A program made the position numbers and the translations under genes. Below, piece by piece: positions 19,829 through 28,986 of a stretch of 45,775 bases of DNA (its first letter is position 1; each line of letters starts with the position of its first letter). The notes under the pieces were generated by a model, which did no database searches, had not been told where the DNA came from, and was given only the letters and a program-made list of their open reading frames with translations. Source of the stretch: Alphaproteobacteria bacterium (GTDB lineage Bacteria; Pseudomonadota; Alphaproteobacteria; Bin95); NCBI GenBank assembly GCA_030833925.1, contig JAURGE010000019.1, positions 1 to 45,775 on the forward strand. Reading direction: 5' to 3'.

Positions 19829-21007
19829 TCACTCCGCGGCAAAGGTCAACTGATCGAGATTAGGTGTCGCCCTGGCGGGCACATAGACATACCCGGAGAA
19901 AAGACGACGTTGTGTCCGTACGACGCTCGCACTTTCCGCATGAAGAACGCCATCTACGGTGGTCATTTTTGCTTCCACCACTGTTAATCCAGATGGCTGA
20001 CCAATTCTAACTTGAGCGCGACCTGATCTACAAAGTGCATGAGGAATTGAGCCCTCAAGTTGGGTTCCTACCGCGAGGCAAAGCGCCCCGGTAAGAGGAA
20101 TAGCTCTATGAGGCTGACCAATAGAGATCATACGGGCAATGATATCCAATTGATCCGCTGCCATTCTCTCACCCGTCAAAAGGTTTTGATCCCGGGCTGC
20201 CGAAAGGACGCAAACTTTTGGTATGCTTGGGATTTCCGCTGCCTGCTTTAAGTCTTTGGAAATACCCATAGCTACACTCGCTGTCCGACGGACCGCCTCC
20301 ATGTGTTCGAGGAAACCAATATCGGCTTCTAAGACATCAGGTGCTTCAAGCCCCGTTACCCCAGCGTCTTCGGCACGAATGAAAACACAGGGGTTGGCAG
20401 CATCAACCATACTCGCCTCAATCGACCCAACACCCTCTACCAGCAAAAGATCAACCGGATTTCCTGTTGGCAACAATTTCCCAGTCTTCGAGCCACCAGG
20501 TGCTAAGAAGTCTAGAGAGACTGGTGAGCCACTTCCCGCCACCCCCGGAAGGATAAAATCTCCATCCACAGCAGCCTGACCTTCATCGATAGCGAAGCGA
20601 GCTCGGATGATTTTACCAGTGTTCGTATTATGAATATTAACTTCAGCGAGGTTACCATTTCCTTTCACCAATCCCTCATCGATTGCGAAAGGCCCCATAG
20701 CGCTCGACATATTTCCGCAATTGCCAGATAGGTCGACTGAGGCATTCTTCGGGGCAAGTTGGAAAAAGGTATAGTCAATGTCGGCATCGGGTCGGCTGGG
20801 TGGCCCGATAACGCAGACCTTAGAAAGTGACGATATTCCACCCCCCATACCATTCAACTGCCGACCATTTGGATCATTAGCTCCGATAGCCGCTACGAAT
20901 AATTCAGGCCAAAGTCCACGGTCTAAAGGAAGGTCTTTTTCGTGAAATACGATTGCCTTACTGGTGCCACCTCGCATGAAAACGGCGGGTACTTGCCTTT
21001 GCCGCAT
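19829..21007 (-). CDS. PrpF-like isomerase/tautomerase
   Basis: PrpF-type proteins move a double bond in branched unsaturated tricarboxylates such as 2-methylaconitate or 4-oxalomesaconate. The 392 residues have the family N-terminus PAVFMRGGTSKA, Lys63 in SSLSKVCVIG and Cys97 in SGNCGNMSS. Their 34-residue spacing equals that between Lys73 and Cys107, the catalytic pair I recall for Shewanella PrpF. AcnD, the usual partner of PrpF, is not in the window. It is the first gene of a minus-strand operon and is divergent from the lyase gene at 21091. Confidence 0.88.
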   Translation of the reverse strand: MRQRQVPAVFMRGGTSKAIVFHEKDLPLDRGLWPELFVAAIGANDPNGRQLNGMGGGISSLSKVCVIGPPSRPDADIDYTFFQLAPKNASVDLSGNCGNMSSAMGPFAIDEGLVKGNGNLAEVNIHNTNTGKIIRARFAIDEGQAAVDGDFILPGVAGSGSPVSLDFLAPGGSKTGKLLPTGNPVDLLLVEGVGSIEASMVDAANPCVFIRAEDAGVTGLEAPDVLEADIGFLEHMEAVRRTASVAMGISKDLKQAAEIPSIPKVCVLSAARDQNLLTGERMAADQLDIIARMISIGQPHRAIPLTGALCLAVGTQLEGSIPHALCRSGRAQVRIGQPSGLTVVEAKMTTVDGVLHAESASVVRTQRRLFSGYVYVPARATPNLDQLTFAAE

Positions 21008-21090
21008 CTGGCGTCCCTCTGTCGTCTAGATATTATTAGTGTCAGTTTACCTTCCGTCCGTCACCTAAGAAAGCGCTGGAGCACAACATC

Positions 21091-22023
21091 ATGACCTGGC
21101 TCGTTGCAGAAAACTGGGACCCAACACCAATGGGAGAGCGTTTCCAAGCGCTTCTTGATAAACCCGGCATCGTGAAGGCTCCAGGGGCTCATAATGCTAT
21201 GGCTGGTTTGTTGGCAAAGGCCGCTGGCTTCGACTGCCTTTATGTTTCTGGAGCCGCAGTGACGGCAGCAATGGCACTGCCAGACCTAGGCGTTATCCAA
21301 CTCAATGAGCTTTGTGATGTGGTACGCCAAATACACAGAGCCACACAGCTTCCGCTCATTGTTGATGGAGACACGGGCTACGGAGAAGTCCTTAACGTAA
21401 TGAGAACCATTCACGAGCTCGAAGACGCTGGTGCAGCCGCAATCCAAATGGAAGATCAGGTTCTGCCCAAGAAATGCGGTCACCTTAATGATAAACTCCT
21501 AGCAAGCCCTGAAGAAATGGCCCGTAAGGTTGCCGCTGCTCGTAAAGCACGACGCCATCTTCGCATTATTGCTCGCACAGATGCAGTACAGTCGGAAGGA
21601 CTGGAGGCAGGTTTAGCCCGTGCTCGACTGTACGCCGAAGCAGGTGCTGATTTGGTTTTCGCCGATGGAATAAAGACACCAGAAGAATTTCGCCGTTTTT
21701 CGACCGAATGCGGTGCTCCATTTATGGCCAATATGACCGAATTTGGTCGAACACCTTACTACACAGCTCAGCAATTTCAGGAATTCGGTTGCAAGGTAGT
21801 CATCTGGCCAGTTTCTAGCCTTCGGGTAGCAGCAAAAGCGATGGAGTCTATGTATGCGGAGTTAGCTGATAAAGGCACTTTGATAGACCGGCTAGACCAA
21901 ATGCAAACCCGCGCCCAACTTTATCAAACCATTGGCTATCACTCTTTCGAGGAGTTAGATGATAGTGTCGCGGCAACCATAGTGCCTGATGATATTCGAA
22001 CCGTTGGCCCCCGTAACAACTAA
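21091..22023 (+). CDS. isocitrate lyase/PEP mutase superfamily, methylisocitrate-lyase-like
   Basis: This superfamily cleaves or forms C-C or C-P bonds next to a carboxylate with Mg2+. The 310 residues carry the metal-binding DGDTGYG (92-98), Glu121/Asp122, and the catalytic loop KKCGH (127-131), as in methylisocitrate and dimethylmalate lyases. The length fits PrpB-type enzymes. GGAG precedes the ATG by 8 bases. It begins the long plus-strand operon and its TAA overlaps the next ATG. Methylisocitrate, dimethylmalate and oxaloacetate remain possible substrates. Confidence 0.88.
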   Translation: MTWLVAENWDPTPMGERFQALLDKPGIVKAPGAHNAMAGLLAKAAGFDCLYVSGAAVTAAMALPDLGVIQLNELCDVVRQIHRATQLPLIVDGDTGYGEVLNVMRTIHELEDAGAAAIQMEDQVLPKKCGHLNDKLLASPEEMARKVAAARKARRHLRIIARTDAVQSEGLEAGLARARLYAEAGADLVFADGIKTPEEFRRFSTECGAPFMANMTEFGRTPYYTAQQFQEFGCKVVIWPVSSLRVAAKAMESMYAELADKGTLIDRLDQMQTRAQLYQTIGYHSFEELDDSVAATIVPDDIRTVGPRNN

Positions 22024-23555
22024 TGCCCACGTTTCATATCCGAAGCCTTTCATCCGCCGAAACGCCTCCTTGGCACGAGCAACTCGCTGGCAGAATTGCT
22101 GCCTTCAGCGCAGCGGCTCCTCCGCCTGAAACACCTGTCCTTCAGACAGTTGGGTTTCGCCTTATTGATAGCCTGGCCGTGGCACTCGCTGCAATTAATA
22201 GAAGACCAGTAGCGTCGGCACGCGCTATGGCACTAGCACATCCCAGATCAGGTGGAGCTTGCTTGTTTGGCCTACCTGCGTCGATAACTGTTGACTGCGA
22301 ATGGGGAGGCTTTGCGAACAGCGTAGCTGTTAGAGAATTAGATTTTAATGACACCTTCCTAGCCGCTGACTTCGCGCATCCTAGCGACTGCATTGCGCCA
22401 CTACTTGCTGTCGCACAGCAAACAGGCCAGGGAGGAGATAGCCTCGCTCGCGCGATAGCTATTTCCTACGAAATTCACATAGCACTAGTAAGAGCAATAG
22501 ATTTACATTCCTTTAAAAAAGACCACGTGGCCCACTTAGCACCAGCGATCGCAGCCGGATTGGGCGCTTTATTGAAATTACCGGCCGAAATGATTTACCA
22601 CGCAATAAATCAGGCTGTTCATCTTTCCTTTGCAACACGGCAATCAAGGAAAGGCCAAATCTCATCATGGAAGGCTTTTGCCCCTGCTCAGGCTGGCAAA
22701 ACAGCTATTGAAGCTGTTGATAGAGCAATGCGTGGTGAAGAAGCCCCCAACCCAATTTATGAGGGTGAGGATTCAATCATTCCTTGGATGCTTGCCGGCA
22801 AAGATATCGAATATGCCATCACTCTGCCAAGGTTGGATGAACCACCAGCAAGTATCCTAGAGAGCTTTCCTAAAGCACACTCGGCCGAATACCAGGCTCA
22901 AGCCCTGATTGACCTAGCGTTTGAGGCTCGAAATAAAGTCGACGTTCGTAAAATCTCGCGAGCTGTACTTCATACCTCTGATCACACTCACTTCGTAATC
23001 GGCACTGGAGCAAATGATCCACAGAAGATGGACCCCACCGCAAGCCGTGAAACTCTTGATCACTCTATTATGTACATACTCGCCGTAGCACTTGAGGATG
23101 GCCGCTGGCATCATACAGATAGCTACACACCTGAACGTGCTAGCCGATCCGAGACCATCGACCTATGGCAAAAAATAGAAACAGTGGCCGACGCTGAGTG
23201 GGATCGCCGCTATCACGCAGAGGACCCGGCGAAAAGAGCATACGGCGGACGTCTTGAGCTTAAAATGGCCGACGGCTCCACTTTTACATTTCAAAAGGAA
23301 ACAGCAGATGCCCATCCTAATGGTGCTCGACCATGGGGCGCTGAAGACTACTGGCACAAATTCCAAAGTCTCGCTGATCCGTTCTTAGCCGAACAAGAAA
23401 TCAACCGTTTGATTATGTCTGCAGAAAACCTTTCAACACTGGACGCAGCGGGCGTAGCCGCCCTAAATCCAGTTGCGTCTAAGCAAGCAATCTCACCCGA
23501 TTCGGAAACTGGCGTCGGGATTTTCGATTTCAAAAAGGGAAACCAAATTTCATGA
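22023..23555 (+). CDS. PrpD-type 2-methylcitrate dehydratase-like protein
   Basis: The protein has 510 residues and fits the true PrpD branch better than the gene at 18467: it has RELDFNDTFLAADFAHPSD (about 103-121) and a KDHVAHLAPAIAAGLGALL helix. PrpD enzymes dehydrate 2-methylcitrate. It overlaps the methylisocitrate-lyase-like gene (TAATG) and the next gene (ATGA). A PrpB-like and PrpD-like pair without citrate-synthase-type PrpC leaves the source of the substrate open. The last 25 residues are a family-atypical tail. Confidence 0.87.
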   Translation: MPTFHIRSLSSAETPPWHEQLAGRIAAFSAAAPPPETPVLQTVGFRLIDSLAVALAAINRRPVASARAMALAHPRSGGACLFGLPASITVDCEWGGFANSVAVRELDFNDTFLAADFAHPSDCIAPLLAVAQQTGQGGDSLARAIAISYEIHIALVRAIDLHSFKKDHVAHLAPAIAAGLGALLKLPAEMIYHAINQAVHLSFATRQSRKGQISSWKAFAPAQAGKTAIEAVDRAMRGEEAPNPIYEGEDSIIPWMLAGKDIEYAITLPRLDEPPASILESFPKAHSAEYQAQALIDLAFEARNKVDVRKISRAVLHTSDHTHFVIGTGANDPQKMDPTASRETLDHSIMYILAVALEDGRWHHTDSYTPERASRSETIDLWQKIETVADAEWDRRYHAEDPAKRAYGGRLELKMADGSTFTFQKETADAHPNGARPWGAEDYWHKFQSLADPFLAEQEINRLIMSAENLSTLDAAGVAALNPVASKQAISPDSETGVGIFDFKKGNQIS

Positions 23556-24226
23556 CTAGTCCTTTAACAATCGCCATCCTAGGCGGCACAGGTGATCTCG
23601 GAACCGGCCTAGCCCGTCGTTGGGCGAAGGCAGGACACAAAGTTGTTATAGGCTCTCGTACTGCGGAGAAAGCCAAGACAGCAGCCGCAGATCTCTCAGA
23701 TTTTGGTGTTGAAGGTCTTGAAAATGCGGCAGCAGCAGCAAAGGCAGATATCGTTGCTATTACAGTCCCCTATGCCAATCAAATTGCTACCCTCGAAACT
23801 GTTAGGGCCGAGCTGTCAGGCAAGATCTTAATTGATGCGACCGTGCCCTTAATGCCACCTAATGTTGGAACTGTGCAGTTACCAGAAGGTGGCTCGGCTG
23901 CCGTTAACGCTCAAAAAATGCTTGGTGACGATGTGATGGTTGTTTCAGCCTTCCAAAATGTGGCTGCTGAAAAGCTCAAGTCTGATGTTGACCTTGAGTG
24001 CGATGTCCTTGTTGCTGGAGATAAAATTGCGGCACGCCAAATGGTTATTGATCTTGTAGAGGACGCCGGCATGCGAGGCTGGCACGCCGGACCTCTTGCC
24101 AACTCGGCAGCAGCAGAAGCCCTCACCTCCCTAATCATTCAAATAAATCGACGATATGGAATTGCTGGGGCCGGTATACGCATCACAGGAACGCCGACGA
24201 AGGATGGTCGGTATCAGCCTAAATGA
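23552..24226 (+). CDS. NADPH-dependent F420 reductase-like (FNO family) protein
   Basis: This is a 224-residue Rossmann protein with AILGGTGDLGTGLARRWA (8-25), the NADP-phosphate-binding IGSRTAEKA, a VVSAFQNVAAE segment, and the C-terminal AGPLANSAAAEALTSLI. This arrangement matches archaeal and actinobacterial F420H2:NADP oxidoreductases such as A. fulgidus FNO. If real, it implies deazaflavin F420 in this organism, which is uncommon in Alphaproteobacteria. A related NADP-dependent reductase that does not use F420 is the main alternative. Its ATG overlaps the upstream stop in an ATGA junction. Confidence 0.82.
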   Translation: MTSPLTIAILGGTGDLGTGLARRWAKAGHKVVIGSRTAEKAKTAAADLSDFGVEGLENAAAAAKADIVAITVPYANQIATLETVRAELSGKILIDATVPLMPPNVGTVQLPEGGSAAVNAQKMLGDDVMVVSAFQNVAAEKLKSDVDLECDVLVAGDKIAARQMVIDLVEDAGMRGWHAGPLANSAAAEALTSLIIQINRRYGIAGAGIRITGTPTKDGRYQPK

Positions 24227-24660
24227 AGAAGCGCGTGGGTGCTCCTTGGATGCCCGCAGTAGAGTACGGGCGAAGGCTAACAGGTTTTGGAGTGAACTTG
24301 TTGGTAAAGGAAATAGCCCCATCAGTTGAGTTTGCAAAAACAGTCCTCCAAGCTGAAGTTGTATATGCGGATCCAGATTTTGCGGTCCTTCGCCGTCAAA
24401 ATATGGAGTGGATGATCCATGCCGATCATACTTATGACAGCCATCCTTTAATTGATCACCTCAAACCCCAAGCAGCGCGTGGCTTGGGGGTTGAACTCCG
24501 CCTTCACGGACTAGACCCTGATACCGCAGAGAAATCCGCTCGCGAGCGTGGAGACTTGGTGATATCGGGCGCAACCGACAAAAAACACGGACTGCGCGAA
24601 GCCTACATTCTCGATCCAGATGGATATCTTTGGGTTCCTGACGTCCCAACGCGCGACTGA
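24223..24660 (+). CDS. VOC (glyoxalase/bleomycin-resistance) family protein
   Basis: The 145-residue protein of the vicinal-oxygen-chelate fold shows the paired beta-alpha-beta modules, with TGFGVNLLVKEIAPSVEFAK opening the first and REAYILDPDGYLWVP near the end. The last string is the standard C-terminal VOC signature with its Asp-Pro-Asp-Gly turn. The metal ligands are not obvious. Its ATG overlaps the stop of the FNO-like gene. The substrate is unknown. Confidence 0.8.
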   Translation: MKKRVGAPWMPAVEYGRRLTGFGVNLLVKEIAPSVEFAKTVLQAEVVYADPDFAVLRRQNMEWMIHADHTYDSHPLIDHLKPQAARGLGVELRLHGLDPDTAEKSARERGDLVISGATDKKHGLREAYILDPDGYLWVPDVPTRD

Positions 24661-24682
24661 CTTAATTTTCGGAGAAGTCTGC

Positions 24683-26629
24683 ATGAACGGCGGTGATTTT
24701 GTTTGGTGGCCTTCCCCAGAAGTAAAGGACAAAGCTAATCTCACAGCATTCATTCAGAAGTGCGGCGTAGCTGATTACGATAGCCTCGTTTCATGGTCAG
24801 AAGAAAACCCTGAAGAATTCCATAAAAACCTATTCGATTTTGTAGACCTCCGTTTCTTCAAGTACCCGGATCAAATTCTTGATGAGTCGATGGGCCCCGC
24901 ATTTGCTAAGTGGTGTAACGGCGGGACTACTAACGTAGCGCTAAACTGTCTTGATAAATGGAAAAACACGCCAACCGACAGCAAAATAGCTATCGACTGG
25001 GAAGGAGAAGACGGAACTTTAAAACAGTTCACCTACTCAGAAGTTAGAACACAGACTAATCGACTGGCTGCTGGGCTTCGCAACCTTGGCCTCGGAGCGG
25101 GTGACGTAATTGCAATGTACCTGCCGAATGTGCCGGAAGCTGCAATAACACTTTTAGCCGTTGCCAAAATCGGCGGCATTGTACTCCCGATGTTTTCTGG
25201 CTTTGGTGGTGATGCCATCCTTGCTCGTCTTAATGACAGCGGCGCCAAAGCCATTGTTACGGTAGACGGCTCGCCACGCCGAGGTCGTGCTGTCAGCGCC
25301 AAGGCAGTTGTTGATGAAGTAGCCAGCAAGGCACCTGCGCTACGTCACGTTATTGTTGCAAAGCACTGGGAAGCACCTCACGACTGGACCGAAGGACGCG
25401 ACCACTGGTGGGATGACCTGACGAGAGATGTGCCTGACGACGTGGAAACTGCAAGAGTGGAGGCCGATAGTCCTTTTCTTCTAATTTACACTTCAGGAAC
25501 TACAGGCAAGCCAAAAGGTGTTGTGCATAGTCATTGTGGCTTTCCAGCGAAACTTGCACTCGACCTTTCCATTTGCATGGATTTCAAGCCTGATGACCGG
25601 CTTATGTGGATGTCAGATATGGGCTGGCTTGTTGGCCCAATTCTTGTCTACGGGGGCCTGCAACTTGGTGGAACAGCAGTTTTAATTGAGGGAGCGCCCA
25701 ACTACCCAGAGGCAGATCGATATTGGAGACTCATTGCGGATCATAAAGTCTCTTGGCTTGGTATTGCTCCAACCATCGTACGAACCTTGATGGCAAACGG
25801 GCATGAACAACTGACGCGTCATGATCTCTCCAGCCTTCGTATTTTTGCCTCTACTGGCGAAGCATGGGATGAACCCTCGTGGCTCTGGCTATTCAATGCA
25901 GTTGGGAAAGGGAAACTACCTATCCTAAATTATTCTGGCGGGACTGAAGTGGGTGGTATCGTTGCGACTACCGTTGTTCATCCTCTGAAGCCCTGCGCCT
26001 TTTCAGGTCCGGTCCCAGGTGTCGGAGCAGACGTGGTGGATGAATTTGGTGAGTCGGTCGACCCCGGTGAAGTTGGTGAACTGGTTATGCGACGCCCATC
26101 CATTGGACTAACGCGAGGGCTCTGGAATGACCATGATAGATACCTAGAAACCTACTGGAACGTGATCCCAGAAATGTGGGTGCACGGCGATTTTGCCAGT
26201 AAGGCTTCAGACGGCACATGGATGGTACATGGCCGATCAGACGATACCTTGAAAATTGCTGGGAAACGAACTGGGCCAGCTGAAATTGAAGCGCTTTTGA
26301 TGGGAACTCAAAAGCTTGTCGAAGCAGCCGCTATAGGCACGCCCCACGCAGTCAAAGGAACAGCAATTGTTTGCGCTTGTCAGGTGCGAGCGAATGTTAG
26401 CGCTGACGACGCCCTGAAAGAAGAATTGGCGGAAGTCGTGGCTAGAGGGCTTGGAAAACCGTTTAGACCAAGTGAAGTTATATTTGTGTCGGACCTTCCT
26501 AAAACCAGAAATATGAAAATCATGAGACGAGTTGTGAGAGCAGCTTATCTTGGCACAGAAACCGGCGATTTAAGTTCGCTGATCAATCCAGAATCTGTTG
26601 AGGAATTGAGCCGCCTTCGGCACTCTTAA
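24683..26629 (+). CDS. acyl-CoA synthetase (acetyl/propionyl-CoA synthetase-like, AMP-forming)
   Basis: It activates a carboxylic acid to its CoA ester through an acyl-AMP. The frame opens at 24620, but the ATG at 24683 has GGAGA 7 bases before it and avoids overlapping the VOC gene; this gives 648 residues. Motifs are the N-terminal ACAS_N-like region, the phosphate loop YTSGTTGKPKG (269-279), MSDMGWLVGP, YSGGTEVGG, WVHGDFASK, and a C-terminal lysine (KTRNMKIMRR) at the acylation-controlling site. The substrate cannot be assigned. It may supply the acyl-CoA that the later dehydrogenase and racemase act on. Confidence 0.88.
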   Translation: MNGGDFVWWPSPEVKDKANLTAFIQKCGVADYDSLVSWSEENPEEFHKNLFDFVDLRFFKYPDQILDESMGPAFAKWCNGGTTNVALNCLDKWKNTPTDSKIAIDWEGEDGTLKQFTYSEVRTQTNRLAAGLRNLGLGAGDVIAMYLPNVPEAAITLLAVAKIGGIVLPMFSGFGGDAILARLNDSGAKAIVTVDGSPRRGRAVSAKAVVDEVASKAPALRHVIVAKHWEAPHDWTEGRDHWWDDLTRDVPDDVETARVEADSPFLLIYTSGTTGKPKGVVHSHCGFPAKLALDLSICMDFKPDDRLMWMSDMGWLVGPILVYGGLQLGGTAVLIEGAPNYPEADRYWRLIADHKVSWLGIAPTIVRTLMANGHEQLTRHDLSSLRIFASTGEAWDEPSWLWLFNAVGKGKLPILNYSGGTEVGGIVATTVVHPLKPCAFSGPVPGVGADVVDEFGESVDPGEVGELVMRRPSIGLTRGLWNDHDRYLETYWNVIPEMWVHGDFASKASDGTWMVHGRSDDTLKIAGKRTGPAEIEALLMGTQKLVEAAAIGTPHAVKGTAIVCACQVRANVSADDALKEELAEVVARGLGKPFRPSEVIFVSDLPKTRNMKIMRRVVRAAYLGTETGDLSSLINPESVEELSRLRHS

Positions 26630-26686
26630 TTATGATTTAAAAAAGAGTGGATAAGTTTTCAGTAGTGCTCACAAGGTGAAATTAAA

Positions 26687-27817
26687 ATGCAAAACCGTCT
26701 CCAGAAACGCCTAGGCTTCCAAAGCCCCATTTTTGCATTCTCGCACTGTCGTAATGTCGTCGCCGAGGTAACCAAAGCCGGAGGCTTTGGTGTGCTTGGA
26801 GCATCAACTTTCTCTCCCGAGCAACTCGAAGTTGAGCTCGCATGGATAGATGAACAGGTCGGTGACCTTCCATACGGGGTCGACGTCATTATTCCTGTAA
26901 AATATGACCGCGATGCAGAGGCTGCATTCGGGAAGACAGATCTGAACGATCTCATTCCTGATACCCACAAGGCATTCATGAGAGATTTCTTGGAAGCGGA
27001 AGGCGTTCCAGAATTACCGCCGGAAGAGAAAACTCGTGTCCATAACGAAATAGCTTCTGGTCGCGGTGGGATGACACCAGATGGAGCACGGCGTCTCCTA
27101 GAAGTGGTCGCACGCCACCCTAAAGTTCAGGTAGTTGTAAGCGCACTTGGTGCACCCCCTGAGGACGTGGTCAGAGAATTACGCAAACGTGGAATCGTAA
27201 TAGGCGCTATGTGTGGCAAACCAAAACACGCAAGCCGACAGCGTGCTGCTGGAGTGGATTTCGTCGTTGCTCAGGGAACAGAGGCTGGTGGCCATACTGG
27301 GGCCATATCAACGCTTGTCCTAGTTCCCGATGTCATCGATTCCGTCGAAAATGAAATCCCAGTGATAGCTGCAGGGGGCTTCGCACGCGGATCTCAAATA
27401 GCTGCTGCCCTTGCTATGGGAGCCGAGGGAGTCTGGTGTGGAACGGTCTGGCTTGGCACACAAGAAAGCGAGCTTACACCGTTTGAAAAACAGGCTTATT
27501 TTGCAGCAGAGGCTGAAGATGCTGTGCGACGCCGCTGCCGAACTGGTAAGACCGTCAGAATGTTAAAAAGCCGACTTTCAGAGATATGGGAAGCTCCTGG
27601 GGCTCCAGAATACCTCGATCCTCCATTACAAGGAGTGCTGTTTAACGAAGTTACCGCCCGGGTCATCAGGGCTGAAAGATCAGATTTATATTCCTTTCCA
27701 GCCGGACAGGTTGTCGGGTCAATGAAACAGGAGACGAGTGTCCGCCAAGTCATGCTAGACATGCAAACCGAGCTTGCAGATGCATTAGAGCGCCTTCAGA
27801 CACTGGGACAGGGATAA
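26687..27817 (+). CDS. nitronate monooxygenase (2-nitropropane dioxygenase-like) family flavoprotein
   Basis: This is a 376-residue FMN TIM-barrel protein. The FMN/substrate loop is visible as QGTEAGGHTG (about 202-211), followed by PVIAAGGFARGSQIAAALAMG and GVWCGTVWLGTQES, which are hallmarks of this family and of related enoyl reductases and trans-enoyl enzymes. It is probably in the same transcript, 57 bases after the acyl-CoA synthetase. Nitronate oxidation is only one known activity; in a catabolic operon a different flavin-dependent oxidation is possible. Confidence 0.85.
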   Translation: MQNRLQKRLGFQSPIFAFSHCRNVVAEVTKAGGFGVLGASTFSPEQLEVELAWIDEQVGDLPYGVDVIIPVKYDRDAEAAFGKTDLNDLIPDTHKAFMRDFLEAEGVPELPPEEKTRVHNEIASGRGGMTPDGARRLLEVVARHPKVQVVVSALGAPPEDVVRELRKRGIVIGAMCGKPKHASRQRAAGVDFVVAQGTEAGGHTGAISTLVLVPDVIDSVENEIPVIAAGGFARGSQIAAALAMGAEGVWCGTVWLGTQESELTPFEKQAYFAAEAEDAVRRRCRTGKTVRMLKSRLSEIWEAPGAPEYLDPPLQGVLFNEVTARVIRAERSDLYSFPAGQVVGSMKQETSVRQVMLDMQTELADALERLQTLGQG

Positions 27818-27820
27818 AAA

Positions 27821-28981
27821 ATGTCTGTAAATCCCAAATCTTTTCAGCTCCATGTGCCAGATGCTGATATTCATGACCTGAACACAAGGCTCGCACGTAC
27901 ACGGCTACCAGATCGGGCGCCCGGCGCTGACTGGACATATGGAACCGAACCCAAATATCTCAGCCAACTGATAACCTATTGGCGTGAGAAATTTGATTGG
28001 CGAGCACAGGAAGCAGCTTTAAACGCTCTTCCGCAGTTCAAGGTTAAACTACACGACATAGACCTGCATTACATAGCGATCCAGGGCCAAGGCCCTGCGC
28101 CAATGCCTCTCCTTCTAATGCATGGCTGGCCAGGTTCAGTTTTTGAGTTTCTCGACGTGATCCCACGTCTTACCGATCCCGCTCGGTTTGGCGGAGATGA
28201 AAATGATGCGTGCACAGTAATCGCACCATCGCTTCCAGGTTACGGCTTATCCTTTGCACCTAACCAGAAACGTTTTGGGGTAGCTGAAATCGCCGATTGT
28301 ATGGCTGATTTGATGACCGAAGTCCTGGGATATGATTCTTTTGGTGCTCAGGGAGGTGACTGGGGCGCTTTCATCTGCTCATCAATGGGAGTCCGTCACT
28401 CGAGTAAGCTGATAGGCATTCATCAAAATATGCTCAGCTTAAATCCAGCTATTCCAGCTCCCAGCAACCCAACACTAGCCGAAGAACAATATGCGCTAGA
28501 AATACGTGAGTGGGCTAAGGAGGAAACGGGCTACATTCATATTCAAGGAACACGCCCTCAAACACTTTCATTTGCGCTAGCAGACTCTCCGGCTGGTCTG
28601 GCCGCCTGGATAGTTGAAAAATTTCATGTCTGGACTGACCACAACGGTGATTTTGAGACTGCTATTGATCGTGATCGCATGCTGGCAAACATAGCATTAT
28701 ATTGGTTTACGGGGGCTATCGGATCCTCGTTCTGGCCCTACTACGATCGATTGCATGGACCATGGCCAATCCCAGATGGAAAAACTGTTGACGTGCCTTT
28801 CGGGTATGCAGCCTTCCCGCGAGAGATCCGCAGACCACCGCGGTCTATCGCTGAAAAAACTTACACTGACATCCGACGCTGGACTGAATTTAGCAAAGGG
28901 GGTCACTTCGCTGCCCTTGAGCAACCGGAAGCTCTGGCATCAGACGTACTTGCATTTTTCAAAGCATTGCGAGGAGTGTAA
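27821..28981 (+). CDS. epoxide hydrolase (EHN-domain alpha/beta hydrolase)
   Basis: This is a microsomal-type epoxide hydrolase of 386 residues. An N-terminal EHN lid segment (about 4-110) precedes the alpha/beta core. The oxyanion motif is HGWPG (101-105), the nucleophile is Asp180 in AQGGDWGAFI, and the catalytic His is in KGGHFAALEQPE. It hydrolyses epoxides to diols. The ATG is 3 bases after the nitronate-monooxygenase-like gene. Its natural substrate in this operon is unknown. Confidence 0.9.
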   Translation: MSVNPKSFQLHVPDADIHDLNTRLARTRLPDRAPGADWTYGTEPKYLSQLITYWREKFDWRAQEAALNALPQFKVKLHDIDLHYIAIQGQGPAPMPLLLMHGWPGSVFEFLDVIPRLTDPARFGGDENDACTVIAPSLPGYGLSFAPNQKRFGVAEIADCMADLMTEVLGYDSFGAQGGDWGAFICSSMGVRHSSKLIGIHQNMLSLNPAIPAPSNPTLAEEQYALEIREWAKEETGYIHIQGTRPQTLSFALADSPAGLAAWIVEKFHVWTDHNGDFETAIDRDRMLANIALYWFTGAIGSSFWPYYDRLHGPWPIPDGKTVDVPFGYAAFPREIRRPPRSIAEKTYTDIRRWTEFSKGGHFAALEQPEALASDVLAFFKALRGV

Positions 28982-28986
28982 CCCCA

